Source: Trichosphaerium sp. ATCC 40318 (Eukaryota > Discosea > Flabellinia > Trichosidae). Taken from it: a stretch of DNA of 64,000 nt. This document shows, in pieces, positions 46,072 to 58,439 of this stretch. The DNA is taken from NCBI GenBank assembly GCA_038496445.1, contig JALMLS010000039.1, forward strand, positions 1 through 64,000, given 5' to 3'. Position 1 is the first letter of the stretch. Each line of letters starts with the position of its first letter. The notes below the pieces were generated by a model. It was not told the origin of the DNA. It worked only from the letters and a program-made list of their open reading frames with translations, and did no database searches. The position numbers and the translations under genes are program-made.

Positions 46072-48809
46072 GTTTGTACCAGAAATCATTGATCATCTGG
46101 TACTATGCGGTCATTGTACATAGCACGTATCTCAAGCTCATAAACAGGCAAAGCCTGATTGGAAGAGTATAAGAACCATTCCATGCATCGAGGGGAGCTG
46201 TTACTATCATATCCAGGAGTAGGTTGCAGTCCAGGTGTTTTCTAAGTAAACAATCAAACAATGACCAAAAAAGTGGTTTACATACTTTTTTGACAAGGTT
46301 GGTTTTGCCTGGAAGTATGCGAAGCATGAGCACTTTAACAGTGTCACCTGATCTCATAGGCGTGAGTAATCCATTTGGGCGAGAGTATTTAAGACAGTAG
46401 TCTACATATCGTGATACATAGATTCCCTTTGTACCATCACCAAACCACCCTGTTTTTAACAGTTTTTAGTTGAAACAAAGTAAAAACTTCCACGCACCAC
46501 TGTCAGTCGCAGTAGTACTGTTGTTTTCACTATGACCAATAGGAAGTAGACCGCTTCTATACACCACAGTTAGTGCACATGTTGATAATATCTATCAATT
46601 GGAATCGTACTTGCAAATACTCTCCAAGTTTGATGGTGAAGTTCCGTGAAATCCAATAAACTCTCTATTATCTCCATGTAATTGTTGCTTCTTTTCTTCA
46701 TACGCATCTCTAGATTATGTTTAGACACAAAGAAGGTTTTTGTAAAATACCTGAGCTTGGGGTTGTGAACACGGCGAGCACCAACAAGGATGAATATGAG
46801 CGGTTTGGGTAGGTGTGGTCGATTGTAAACAGTAATGTGATTGCTTGTCTCTGCTTTAACTTTTTGCACCAAGTCTGTAAACTCTTTTGAGTTTTTAGAT
46901 ACTATGATCACAATAAATATACGATTACATATGAGTGAGTGCCTACCTTGTTCTAACAGTGTTGACTGATGACTAGATGCACCTATTTGTAATTGTTAAC
47001 AAAGTGTTAGGTGTTTGTTTTAGTGCCTTGTTTCAGGTCCTCGATGTACTGTAGAATTTTGTTTACATACCCTAAGGGTACTTTAAGCAAGATGAGTGTT
47101 GTTTTATCAAGAGCCAAAAAGTCACAACCACTACAAAATGTCAGGTATGTGCTGTTATGAAACAGGCAGATAAAAATACTAATATGTACCTCAATTTTTG
47201 TGGTGCTAGTATATCAACGAGCTGAGGTTCAATCCTGTTGAGTACGTATAATACCTGATCACATGTCCATGTGGATGGTGATATTGACTTATTTTTACCA
47301 ATGTATGAGATAGTAAGTGGTTCAGGGGCGAATGTTACTTTGTACTCATCAAGAAATGTGATCAACTTTTTTTGTTCCATTATCCATTTTGCTTCTATTG
47401 TTTTCTCGCCAGGGAGTGTTATTTTGCAATCTGAAATGGGCTTATTTGATATCCACTTAGCATCGCACATTGTACCATCAACAAAATAAACACATCCAGA
47501 GATGTATCTGTCGTCTTTAAATTCACCTTTGTATTTAGTTCCATCTGGCCATGTCTTCTCTCCTTTGCCATTAAATTTGTTATCTTTAAATTCGCCAACA
47601 TACTTCTTTCCATTTGGCCATGTATATTCTCCTTTGCCATTAAATTTGTAATCTTTAAATTCACCAACATACTTCGTTCCATCTGGCCGTGTGTATTCTC
47701 CTTTGCCATTAAAATAGTCATCTTTAAATTCGCCAACATACTTTATTCCATCTGGCAATGTAAATTCTCCTTTGCCATTACGTTTGTTATCTTTAAATTC
47801 GCCAACATACTTTCTTCCATCTGGCAATGTATATTCTCCTTTGCCATTACGTTTGTTATCTTTAAATTCGCCAACATACTTCGTTCCATCTGGCCATGTC
47901 TTCTCTCCTTTGCCATTAAATTTGTTATCTTTAAATTCGCCAACATACTTGTTTCCATTTGGCCATGTATATTCTCCTATGCCATCAGATTTGCCGTAAA
48001 TAAATTCGCCTACATATTTGCTGCCATCGCTAAACGTTCTCTCTCCGGTATACCTTTGTGTAAAATTTCCCATTTGTTGTAAATATTATTAAAGAACGCA
48101 GAAATCGCTTCACGTGATGCGTTTGACTCTTTTATGTTATGTCAAGTCAATTACAGTCACTGACCAACTTGTTTCAATTTACAACAGTTATTCGTTCATT
48201 TCGGTGTAAGTACTACATACCAATGTCCCTCATGGCCAAATTTGATTTTTAACAAATTGCCAACATACAACTGATGCCTACAAAACACGTGAAAAGTCTC
48301 GAAAAATAATAACAAGTAAGATTTCATCAAAACAGCTCAAAAAGCCTCAGAAACCCATCTCCTACGCACGATAGACCTCTCACGAGAGCATCTAGTAAAA
48401 AGCAAAACAAAAATTAACAAAAAGAGAAAGAACGCAAGTTCAACACGTGCAGCAACTAAAAATTGTAAACTAGGCAATAAACAGATACATTTGACAGAAC
48501 GAAAGTGGCTTGATAATTCTACCAGAGTGTTTAACGATATTAATCCTACTGCCCTTCCGTTATGAAATGAATACAATCCCAATGCCCTTCCGTAATGAAT
48601 GAATGCTATGAATATTCAAATACAGCCAGTATTCACAGTAGGAGGGGAGTATTAGATTTGTTTTATGGCAATCACTTGAGGTGCCGCAATACATTGATTG
48701 ATGACCAGTGAGTCACACTAGTTTAGTCTAATTACTTTTTTGATGTTATCAATCTCAGGTAGGGGTAGATCAATTTCCAGGGAGGTACACTGATTTCGGA
48801 AATCGGGAA
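46072..48809 (-). repeat. Right arm of the large inverted duplication
   Basis: Inverted copy of 35502-38322. The arms are separated by about 7.7 kb. The arms differ in MORN unit number (10 and 8) and by scattered base changes. Confidence 0.8.
46086..48073 (-). CDS. MORN-SAM-ART protein, copy 2
   Basis: Same exon plan as copy 1. Exon 1 from ATG 48073 has eight MORN units, then the linker with GCVYFVDGTMCD, the SAM-like segment TWTCDQVLYVLNRI to LGYANKILQYIEDLK, and the ART part. The triad residues are kept: FHGTSPSNLESICK, GWFGDGTKGIYVSRY and SSPRCMEWFLYSSNQALPVY. The stop TGA is at 46086-46088. The GC-AG intron of copy 1 is also present (CAAG|GCACTAA, about 47030). No frame break seen, so both copies 1 and 2 could be active. 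Substitutions against copy 1 are mostly conservative. Confidence 0.78.
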
Positions 48810-49859
48810 GAGACAATCATTCACAAAAAAAAATTTCTTTTGTTTTGTTTTTTAATTCAAACTCAGATATAACAACACAGGCCATAGCCAAAGGTAAATA
48901 CTGACTCTTCGGAACTACTAGAGTCCATTATAACCAAGCTACTATTAGCAACGTAGGTTCCACATGTGAGTGTTCAAGCTGTACAAAAGAAAACAACTCT
49001 AAACGACATTTCTACCTTGCTACTAACACTCTAGAGGGCGTAGATAGAACAATTATTTGGAGTGAGAAGACGTGTCTATCTCAGATTTGTCACATTCTCT
49101 TTAGTGTCAGGCAAATAGGTATGAATAATGAATAGTGAATAAATTTTTACTCATGCCAGACGTTCACATAACCAATATATGGAAGGTTCATATAGCCATT
49201 TCCAGTACAGTGGCTGAATTTAAGCTCAAAATGGCACCAACATAAAATACAGGTACAAACAAAAAGAGTTTATTTACTACAATGGGTTTTGTGTCTTTCG
49301 TGTTGAACGCCAAAGTAAACCATCAAGATTTGTGAGGGACAGGTTTTCAGTAACGCTAATAGTGAAAACCAGTAATTAAGTGTTTGTTGTTGGAAATCAC
49401 ATGGACTGACATTGTAATACGCGTTACAAAATCAAAACCTGCATCACCATACACCAGTGAATATACCAAGTGGGGCAATGAATAATGCGTATATTCCTAA
49501 CGGAAGGGCATTACGCTGCCTCTTATTCTATTAAAAAAACCCCACGGACTGGAATATGTCCTCTTTATTTATTCCTCTCCTAACATTGATTACAATGTGA
49601 TAATCGTAAGTACAGCAGAAAGTAACATATAAGCCACATATATTGAGGCCAATACATGAACAAAAATCTTGTTACATTACAACAAGTCACCATAGAAACG
49701 GGATATGTCCTTGTTATTAATTTACAATGTAACGTAATGTATAATGGCAAGTAACAGGTACTAGAAAGCATCATTTACTTTGTCTTAGAACAGTAGTTTA
49801 TTGTATGGATGCATACGGATTAAAAAAGAGTGGTATCACAAGGAATCATGTGTATTGTA
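48810..49859. other. Intergenic, no gene seen
   Basis: AT-rich spacer between copies 2 and 3 of the MORN-SAM-ART gene. The string AACGGAAGGGCA near 49499 also occurs in both arms (35683-35697; reversed at 48552), which hints at a small dispersed repeat. Confidence 0.4.
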
Positions 49860-49945
49860 TTGGTCTCTTGTATGACAAGTCTCACGTGCTCTTTGTATGA
49901 CAAGTCAATAAAAATGAACAAAAAAATCAAGGTTTGTACAAGAAA

Positions 49946-51969
49946 TCATTGATCATCTTGTACTGTCCGGTCATTGTACATAGCACGTATCTCAAGCTCA
50001 TAAACGGGCACCACCTGGTTGGAAGAGTATATGAACCATTCCATGTATCGAGGGGAGCTGTTACTATCGTATCCAGGAGTAGGTTGCAGTCCGGGTGTTT
50101 TCTAAGTAAACAATCAAACAATGACCACTAGCTTTAGTTTACATACTTTGTTGAGAAGGTTAGTTTTGCCTGGAAGTACATGAAACATGAGCACTTTAAC
50201 AGTGTCACCTGATCTCATAGGCGTGATTAATCCATTTGGGCGAGAGTATTTAAGACAGTAGTCTACATATCGTGATACATAGATTCCCTTTGTACCATCA
50301 CCAAACCATCCTGTTTTTAATAGTTTTTAGTTGAAACAAAAGTAAAAACTTCCACTTCCACGCACCACTGTCAGTCGCAGTAGTACTGTTGTTTTCACTA
50401 TGACCAATAGGAAGTAGACCGCTTCTATACACCACAGTTAGTGCACATGTTGATAATATCTATCAATTGGAATCGTACTTGCAAATACTCTCAATGAACT
50501 CTTTACTATCTCCATGTAATTGTTGCTTCATCTTTTCGTATGCGTCTCTAGGTTAATTTTAGACACAAAGCATCTTTTTGTAAATACCTGAGTTTGGAGT
50601 TATGAATACGGCGAGCACCAACAAGGATGAATATGAGCGGTTTGGGTAGGTGCGGTAGATTGTAAACAGCAATATGATTGTTCGTTGCTGCCTTAACTTC
50701 TTTTTCCAAGTCTGTAAACTCTTTTGAGTTTTTAGATACTATGATCCCAGTAAATATACGATTACATATGAGTGAGTGCCTACCTTGTTCTAACAGTGTT
50801 GACTGATGACTAGATGCACCTATTTGTAATTGTTAACATAGTGTTAGGTGTTTGTTTTAGTGCCTTGTTTCAGGTCCTCGATGTACTGTAGAATTTTGTT
50901 TACATACCCTAAGGGTACTTTAAGCAAGATGAGCGTTGTTTTATCAAGAGCCAAAAAGTCACAACCACTACAAAATGTCAGTAACAAGCTGATTTGCATA
51001 GAAAAATACTAATGCATACCTCAATTTTTGTGCTTCCAATATATCAACGACCTTAGGCTCAATCCTGTTGAGTACGTATAATACCTGATCACATGTCCAC
51101 ATAGATGGCGCTATTGACCTGTTTTTACCAATGTATGAGATAGTAAGTGGTTCAGGGGCGAATGTTACTTTGTACTCATCAAGAAAAGTGATCAACTTTT
51201 TTTTGTCACTTATCCATTTCGCTTCTAGTGTTTTCTCGCCAGGGAGTGTTAATTTGCAATCTGAAACCGGGTTATTCAATATCCAATCAACATCCTATAT
51301 TGTACCATCAAGGAAATAAACACATCCACAGATGAGCCTGCTGTTTTTAAATTCACCTTTGTATTTAGCTCCATCTGGCCATGTACGCTCTCCTTTGCCA
51401 TCATATTTGCTATCTTTAAATTCGCCAACATACTTCTTTCCATTTGGCCATGTCTTCTCTCCTTTGCCATGTAATTTGCTATCTTTAAATTCACCAACAT
51501 ACTTCTTTCCATCTGGCCATGTCTTCTCTCCTTTGCCATTAAATTTGCCATCTTTAAATTCACCAATGTACTTTCTTCCATCCCGGAATGTATATTCTCC
51601 TTTGCCATTAAATGTGCCTTTAAATTCGCCAACATACTTTCTTCCATCAGGCAATGTCTCCTCTCCTTGGCCATGAAATTTGCCATCTTTAAATTGGCCT
51701 TTGTACTTTCTTCCATCCCGGAATGTATATTCTCCTTTGCCATTAAAAGTGTTATCTTTAAATTCGCCAACATACTCTCTTCCATCTGAGAATGTATATA
51801 CCCCTTTGCCATTAAATTCACCATCTTTAAATTCGCCAACATACTTTCTTTTATCTGGGGATGAAATTTCTCCTTCGCCGTCAAATTTGTTATCTTTAAA
51901 TTCACCAACATATTTCGTGCCACTAGCATTCGTTCTCTCTCCAGTATACCTTTGCGTATAATTTCCCAT
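49946..51969 (-). pseudogene. MORN-SAM-ART copy 3, decayed
   Basis: ATG 51969 opens nine more diverged MORN units (YTFRDGRKYKGQFKDGK type). The frame stops at TAG 51295-51297, exactly where copies 1 and 2 read VDGTMCDAKW. Past it, the SAM-like region (SMWTCDQVLYVLNRI) and ART part are still recognisable. By comparison with copy 1, a 30-base in-frame deletion near 50490 removes ten codons containing FHGTSPSNL and so the catalytic His. The Tyr and Glu motifs remain (GWFGDGTKGIYVSRY; SSPRYMEW). The upstream flank to about 52150 still resembles that of copy 2. Likely a non-functional third copy; readthrough would still yield an inactive ART. Confidence 0.75.
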
Positions 51970-52149
51970 TCGCTGTAGTAATAAAGAGCGCAGGCAATCT
52001 AAATCTTTGTGCTCACGTGACTACAATGTATGAGTGCTGTACGTCAAGTCAAATGCTGTCACAATACAAATAGTCTATTTATCGTCAAAACCGCTCAAAA
52101 GCCTCAGAAAACCATACCGCGCATAATATACCTCTCATGACATCATCTG

Positions 52150-53234
52150 TCAAAAAAAAAAGACAAGGAAATGTTCGATTTAAAAGCCATTTTTTCTAAC
52201 CTCTGTGAGTACTCCCAATACGCTTTCTTACGCGTAAAGAAACATTTATAATACTAGGTATCCCAAACTATGCGCTATTACAGCTATTAATTTTAATAAA
52301 GCATACAAGGTGTGGGCAGGCTACTCACACGCTACGAGAGTGTGTTTAACTATTTTTTGTACCTTTACAGAGCTAATAAACATAAACACATTTAAAGTCA
52401 CGATAACTCACTACAACAGCGTTAATATTGCACCCAAGTACAAACAAATAAGCTGTGTGGCTACACCTATATATCAATATTTTCAGGAAACAGATTCACT
52501 CAAAGCACTATTACGTTGGAACAGACACTGTAATTATAGATGTTTTTATTGTAACAACAAAATTGTGCGCCACAGTTTTTTATGAAATTTAATATTATTT
52601 GACACGTGATCAAATGCAACGCAATGAAAATGACTTGGCTAGCACTGGTTATCTTACACTGGTACCAGTTTCCTCGTTTGAATTTGTACCAGCAATTCAT
52701 TGAAAGTTCTGCGAAGCTAACTCTGTCAGAGTGTCTAACGAAAATTAGTAAGCACCAAGAATCAAACCTTGGTACCAAATGGAGCAGAAAAAAATACTAC
52801 ATACAAGTGCAAGGTTTTGAGATTCACACATCTTGGTGGCGGCAAACGTACACAAATAAAACAGGTAGTACTATATTGTTCCTTAGCAAAACACAAAAGA
52901 TACTTTTTTTGAGATAGATGCGTGTAGATAATAGGTCCCAAAACATCTAAAAAAAAAGGGCGAAAGTCAACAGCATTCGTGCAATTCGAAGTCATCAAAC
53001 GGGTTTGGTACTTCCGTTAGTTGTACTTTATTTAACCCTCTTTCTTTACTTCTAACGCGTTCTAACACCACAACTAACCTATTAAACCCCAACTAACACA
53101 ATACTAATTCCACAACCTAAACACTATTCCTAACACCTCTAACCTTCCTACTTACTACACCTAACACTTACTAACAACGAAATACCTCTTTTAACGTCAA
53201 AAATCATGAAACTAAACCCGTTTTGCCTAAAAAG
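52150..53234. other. Poorly understood stretch upstream of the CBM6 gene
   Basis: A 103-codon plus frame (52606-52917) has no recognisable features. From about 53040 to 53200 the strand is strikingly poor in G and rich in CTAAC-like strings. The 5' exon with the signal peptide of the following gene should be here, but I could not identify it. The frame ATT CGT...TTC (about 52974-53050) reads hydrophobic (LVLPLVVLYLTLFLYF) yet lacks an ATG. Confidence 0.4.
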
Positions 53235-54335
53235 GTTCCGTAACACCAAGACCTACTCCAAAGCCAACACAAAAGCCTACTACACCTCCTCCAACACCAC
53301 AACCAACAGCACCTCCTACACCAAAACCAACAACGATGGCACCTCCACCACCAACAAAACCAGCTTGTAAACCAACTAAAACATGCTGCAACCAAAACGT
53401 TCGTTGTGGAACAATAGACAACGGATGCGGTACCCAAATCGCTTGTGGTATGTGCGGAAACGGAGCAACGTGCCAATCAGGACAATGCAGATGTACACCT
53501 AAATCTTGCTGCGACTTGGGCAACGTATGCGGTATTCAAAGCGACGGATGCGGTAACACTCTAAACTGCGGAGATTGCTCTAAACCAACGCTACCTGAGC
53601 CTATGATGACAACAGAAGCTCCACCTCCACCTAGACAGACGACTAAAGCTCCTACACCTCCACTTGTAAGGATGGGAAGCGGTAGAATCGAAGCTGAGAA
53701 CTACGACAGCTATTCTGATGATACTTCTCCAAACAACAATGGTACGACAAATATCTATTCTGCAAGTATGTGATTGTTTTTCTTAGGTGGTAAGGGTAAG
53801 GATGACGCTGTTGATAAACAAGAAACAAGCGATATTGGCGGTGGTTTGAATGTTGGTTGGACTGACCCTGGTGAGAAGCTCAACTACAAGGTCAATCTTC
53901 CATCAAGCGGTCGCTTTGTATGCAAAGGTAAGAACAACAGTTTTGTCATAATTTCTCTTTGGCAAAAAGACCAAAAAAAGAAAAAAATGCGAAAAGGTTC
54001 TTTATTTCTTATTCCCTTCTTCTTTTTTAGTTCGCGTTGCTACTAACCAAGAGATGAATCCTAAGATATGGCTTACTATTAATGGAAGAAGAATTGATGT
54101 CAATCTACCTTACACTGATGGTGCGTAAATTTTTTTCCTTTTTTTTTTTTCTTCGAAAATATTGAAAAATAAGTGTTGTTCATTTGTTTGCTTACTTCTT
54201 ATTCTAGGTTGGCAAACATGGAGAACACATACTGTTAATTTACCTTCAGCTCTTGGAGCAGGTATTCAAGATGTTACTATTGAGATGAGAACAAGTGGTA
54301 TTAACCTCAACTGGTTCGAATTTACTCCGATCTAA
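53235..54335 (+). CDS. Cys-rich protein with Pro/Thr linkers and a CBM6 carbohydrate-binding domain (5' exon not found)
   Basis: After an acceptor at 53234 the frame reads a Pro/Thr-rich linker (PRPTPKPTQKPTTPPPTP), then two related Cys modules (CCNQNVRCGTIDNGCGTQ and CCDLGNVCGIQSDGCGNT, each ending CG.C), another Pro/Thr linker, and a CBM6-like beta-sandwich: RIEAENYDSYSDD, then GGGLNVGWTDPGEKLNYKV, INGRRIDVNLP, WQTWRTHTVNLP and INLNWFEFTPI (TAA 54333-54335). The intron after NNN uses GTACGACAAA (53742) and is 45 nt. CBM6 domains bind plant, fungal or bacterial cell-wall glycans, so this may be a wall-binding or feeding-related secreted protein. The signal peptide exon is unresolved. Confidence 0.75.
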
Positions 54336-54712
54336 AATCAGTTCGCATTCATGCACAGAACAACACAATAAGTTGTACACCTCTTTTTCATTGCAATCAA
54401 GAAATGTACCAATTATTAATCAAACTTCATCAAACGAAATGTCCACGTTAGTCTTCATTTTCGCGAAGAAATACCCGTTAGCCTAAAAGCGCTTGTAAAC
54501 ACAAAAAACCTTCGTGATTTACTTGGCGTTCACGGTTACTTGAGAGCCTGACAGGATAACCGTCGTTTAAATGCAAGTGTGAGAATATACTGGGCAGCGT
54601 TTAAACGGATTACATTAATGCTAATCACAGAATGAGCAACTTAAGCCGAAATGTGTTAAAACACCCTTTTAATACCCTAGTGTGAAAGCTCTTCCCGTTA
54701 CTTCCTTATAAC
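54336..54712. other. Intergenic, no gene seen
   Basis: 3' region of the CBM6 gene and 5' region of the phosphatase gene. Confidence 0.45.
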
Positions 54713-55854
54713 ATGGTATTGACGCCTTTTCAAAGATGTCAAAGGTATTTTGGTTAATTTTGGTTTAGCGTTTCCCTAGACCGCTTAAAGTTGCTTTCGT
54801 TGGCGTTTTCTACATCATACTAGCTCGATTTATGCCACTACAAGCGCTTCCTGCAGCAGCTCGTTTATTTCTTGTATACTACTGGTACTACGCCGCTGTG
54901 TGCTATTTTTTAGCGTCCGCAGGCACTTATTTACGTACAACGTGGTGGCTTGGGTGAGATTATGTGAATTTGTGTTTTTTTGCTAAACGTTTTTTCAGTA
55001 AAAATCCAAAAACTGGTTCATTGGCGACTTGGAGCTACCTTATATGGTTCCCGTTTCTTCAAACTATATACACATATATATTCTTCTTTCGATACATGCT
55101 CCATGGTAGCAGAGTACCAGTAAGTTCTCCATTAAATGACCAAACTAAAAAAAAATTCCTCTAAAAAAGGTTGTAACGAAAATCGAAGATGGCTTGTACT
55201 TGGGTGGATTTCCAGCTTTCTGGAGGTTTACAGACTACCCAAAGAAATCACCTTATAGCGCTATAGTAGATATGACTTGTGAGGTACGATTGTAGGCGTG
55301 TTTTTGTCCAAACTGGTTACAATTGAGTTTTAATAAAACTTGAATAGATTCCTCAACAATACAAGTGGCGACATTACATCAACGTACCACTTTGGGATGG
55401 TACAGCACCTACTCCAATACAAGTACAAACATGCGTTGATTGGATAACAAAGCAAAGAAATGCAGATAGAGGTGTTCTAGTGCATTGTGGGTTTGGTATT
55501 GGAAGGAGTTCAACAATAGTCATTGCGTATTTAATTTCAAACGGTAATACTATTTGTCACGTGTTACAAGCATATAATCCATACTTTGGTTTTTTCTTTT
55601 TTCCTATTTTCTCAAGTAGCACGGAGTTGTTGTTCGTGAAAGGGTTGACATGACTCTGTTGCTCAATCGTTTTTTTCATTGAGACTTTTTTACAATTTTT
55701 TGTTTTTCTCGTCTGTTAGTACTCACTTTGTGGTTTAGGTTCTTTTGAGACAATTGATGAGGCATATATGTATCTAAAATCAAAAAGATCTATTGTTCAT
55801 ATAAACACTAGTTATCGCAAAGCACTTCAGTTGTGGCTAGATAATAATAAATAA
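54713..55854 (+). CDS. Membrane-anchored dual-specificity phosphatase
   Basis: The likely start is ATG 54713 followed at once by a 54-nt intron (GTATTGACG...GGTTTAG), then about three membrane segments: VAFVGVFYIILARFMPL, LFLVYYWYYAAVCYFLA and YLIWFPFLQTIYTYIFFF. After TKIEDGLYLGGFPAFWRF comes a phosphatase domain: YINVPLWDGTAPTP (general acid Asp), the P-loop VHCGFGIGRSS (Cys and Arg of HCx5R), and a C-terminal helix DEAYMYLKSKRSIVHIN. It ends LQLWLDNNK then TAA 55852-55854. The combination of N-terminal membrane segments and a cysteine phosphatase suggests action on lipids or on proteins at a membrane. The start is the weakest call. Confidence 0.78.
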
Positions 55855-56415
55855 TAAAAACTAATATATTCTCACTATTCAAAACAAATGTACACAATAA
55901 CGAAAGAAACAACGTTTCTAGCAAGGCCTACTAGAGACACTGTAGCAACCATAGTTTTTCTTATATTGTTAATCTTTACAAGTGAAAGTGTTTATTTTCT
56001 TTGAACATAGTTTGTACACCATTTTCTTGATTGATCAGCTCTTCCGAAGATATAAATAGTACAAGAGAATCTATTTATATAATTTTAAAGTGTCCGTGTC
56101 CATTGCATGAGAAACACCATTTGAGCCGTTATATGATGTCACGTTTGACTACTTATCATCGAACTTACAGCAACCTAAAGAAAGACAACGTGACATAAAA
56201 AAATTGTAATAAAACGACTTAGACATTAATTCTATCTACGTTTACCAACACAACAACTTTGATTTATGTTACAGCAACGCAATATAAGGACACTAATCTT
56301 GTATTTAACTTTCCTTATTAATAAGAAAAGGCAAGCTACACACATAAAGGCTAATGGTATTGAGAAGATGTAACCAATTTTATTCTAAACTAAACTACAT
56401 ATGATTCTTGCAAAG
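55855..56415. other. Intergenic between convergent genes, no gene seen
   Basis: AT-rich 3' regions of the phosphatase gene (+) and the small gene at 56416-56758 (-). Confidence 0.45.
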
Positions 56416-56758
56416 TCATCCATTAATATACGCTTTCACAGCTTCAATAAACTCAACACTGTCCAAACGTAGGCTCTTAGTACGTTCTCGTGCATAGAAC
56501 GAACAATCCACCCTGCTGCCCTCCTGTCGCAATGTGTTTTGTACAAACTCACCTGCGGACTTCCAACGAGCTTCGTTCTTTGCTTTAAAGGTATAGCATG
56601 GACTTGTATTATTCTTGGTGATTGTCACCCAACTAAAAGGAAATAAGTGGTTTGTGGTGGCGAAATAAAAGCGCAGAGAAGGCGTACTTGTTTATAGCTT
56701 TACGCACACTCTGTGTATCACGGGGATTGTGGTTTTTATATGGCTTAAGTAGCACCAT
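56416..56758 (-). CDS. Small unrecognised protein, two exons
   Basis: Exons 56688-56758 and 56416-56632 join in phase (AIN|N) to give about 95 aa from MVLLKPYKNHN to EFIEAVKAYING. The donor is GTACGC and the acceptor TTTTAG, both typical here. The sequence is hydrophilic, slightly basic and has two Cys. An additional 5' exon may exist because the frame is open upstream to an acceptor-like TTTAG near 56785. Family unknown. Confidence 0.45.
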
Positions 56759-56928
56759 GGAAAGTAAGAATAAGTTAGGATCGCTAAACAAACAAAAGAT
56801 ATAAATAGAGATCCCGCCAAACAGGTTTGCAAAATGAGCCAAGTTAAGTAAAAAAAATGAGCTATTTTCCACCACAGAGGCGCCAAAACATGTGAGTTTG
56901 GGGGTTTTTTTTTTGCTCGTACTACACT

Positions 56929-57159
56929 TCAAAGACCTTTTCGCTTAGCTTTCTTACACCCAATTCGAGAACCTACAAACAAAAATTGGTTTAGATTATT
57001 GATTGAACTACCCGTACCACTACTAGGACTAATACTATTAGTGCACTGTTGTTGGATTTGCCTAGGAGCTGAAACATGTTTTCTAAAGCGAAGTATGAGC
57101 AAGACAGATACTTTTTGATAGAACAATGTACGTACTGCTTGAGTTTTCTTGTAATACAA
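56929..57159 (-). CDS. Short unrecognised frame
   Basis: Open frame of 76 codons with a basic end (GCKKAKRKGL). A possible intron inside it (acceptor TTTGTAG near 56975) would change the middle. No domain seen; may not be a gene. Confidence 0.25.
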   Translation of the reverse strand: MYYKKTQAVRTLFYQKVSVLLILRFRKHVSAPRQIQQQCTNSISPSSGTGSSINNLNQFLFVGSRIGCKKAKRKGL

Positions 57160-57533
57160 TTATAGGGGTATCCAAACGAGTTTTGTTTAGTTCATTGTTG
57201 GTCTGAACTCTAACTGACTCGGGAAGGCCTGATACAAGACTCATTACTAAACGTTGGTGTTAGAGAATAGCACCAAAAGGTCAACAAAACAAACATCAAT
57301 ACATAGCACATTATTGAACGGAAACAAGGATGGAAGAGCAAAAGTGTAAGTTATAGCGTAGAAAATGATTTCAAAATCACAACGAAAAAAGGCTTTGGAG
57401 CACTCGGAATTCTGTGAAAAGTAAAAAGTCGTTCAGTTTTGTTAAATGACGGTTTTCACAAGAATGAGTCTAGCTTTATACACTACTACGCATAGAGTAC
57501 TACTATAAAAATTAGAGCGCCAGTAGGGGAGCT
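57160..57533. other. Intergenic, no gene seen
   Basis: No convincing frame on either strand. Confidence 0.4.
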
Positions 57534-57938
57534 TTAAGCAAAACAACTTTGGTATTCTGGTTCAATGCCACCGAAGTCTTTTAGCGCTTCTAGCTTAAGT
57601 AAGGCAGAAAACTCGCAAAGTTTTGAGGGTGGGATTTTGTCAACAAATATTTGTCCGAATCGTTGGTTACAGCCAATTTCACTTTTGTTGTAGTCAACCT
57701 TTTAAACATGTACATAGCAACAGGAGGAGGGCGTTTTTGAAAACAGTTGGCTTACGTTTGTTTTTTTTTTATGCTACAGCGTACCTGTAAGCTTCTTCTG
57801 GTATAATGGGCCACTTTGCGTGTTCTGCACTACGTCCGTATTTTTATATCTTACTTCCGCAATATGTTGGCTCATTCCAGTAAAGAGCTCTTCCACATAA
57901 GGTGGAACAACTAAGTTTTGAGCTGGTGCAGTTGCCAT
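57534..57938 (-). CDS. Small unrecognised two-exon gene
   Basis: First exon from ATG 57938 reads MATAPAQNLVVPPYVEELF to QSGPLYQKKLT with donor GTACGC at 57784. The second exon, read from 57698, gives DYNKSEIGCNQRFGQIF, then KLCEFSALLKLEALKDFGG, ending TAA 57534-57536. Both parts look coding but the phases do not join cleanly (phase 1 into phase 0), so one junction is wrong or the gene is broken. Family unknown. Confidence 0.4.
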
Positions 57939-58430
57939 ACAGATTTGATTATTCGGTCAAATGACATGCGAGAAAGGTGTGAACGTTTTCTCGCAACCAT
58001 AAATAAAACGAAGAAACACAAACTAAACGCACGTGATGCTTTCCAAAACTATTATCAAAATTACAATGCTTTTTGTGCTTCTCAATCTGGTACTTCAATT
58101 TTTGTTTTTTTCAGTGACGGTGTGTCCTTCAACTAACACCACTTTATGAAAAAAAAAAAACCTAAAGCTGTTTTTTCATTTTAGTCTTCTCAGTGCCGCT
58201 GTGCAGGTATTGCATTTTGGTATTTATTGGTAGGTATCAATGGTAGTATTATAGAAATACAAAGAGTTATTTCAAGTTACGTTACGTTGTGATTTCAAAA
58301 GAGTTTTCATGTTCGGTGTTAAGGCTTAGTACAGAAAACTCTCACGCCCAAAGTTAAAAAAAAAGTCACTAGACGACTCAAAGGCTAGTGGCTCGCATGA
58401 GCTTCGCTGTTATAAGAAAACGTAGCACAA
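57939..58430. other. Intergenic, no gene seen
   Basis: A plus frame at 57918-58136 runs antisense to the previous gene's start and is featureless. CACGTG at 58030. Confidence 0.35.
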
Positions 58431-58439
58431 ATTTATTTA

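Noticed and set aside
52740-52790. tRNA-like T-arm (CCAAG GTTTGATT CTTGG on the minus strand)
   Set aside because: No matching acceptor stem, D-arm or anticodon arm could be placed around it.
53206-53370. 54-codon frame starting at ATG 53206
   Set aside because: It is a shifted reading of the Pro/Thr linker of the CBM6 protein and lacks a signal peptide.
53766-53786. Possible 21-nt intron in the CBM6 gene
   Set aside because: A donor GTACGACAAA 24 bases upstream gives a normal 45-nt intron in the same phase.
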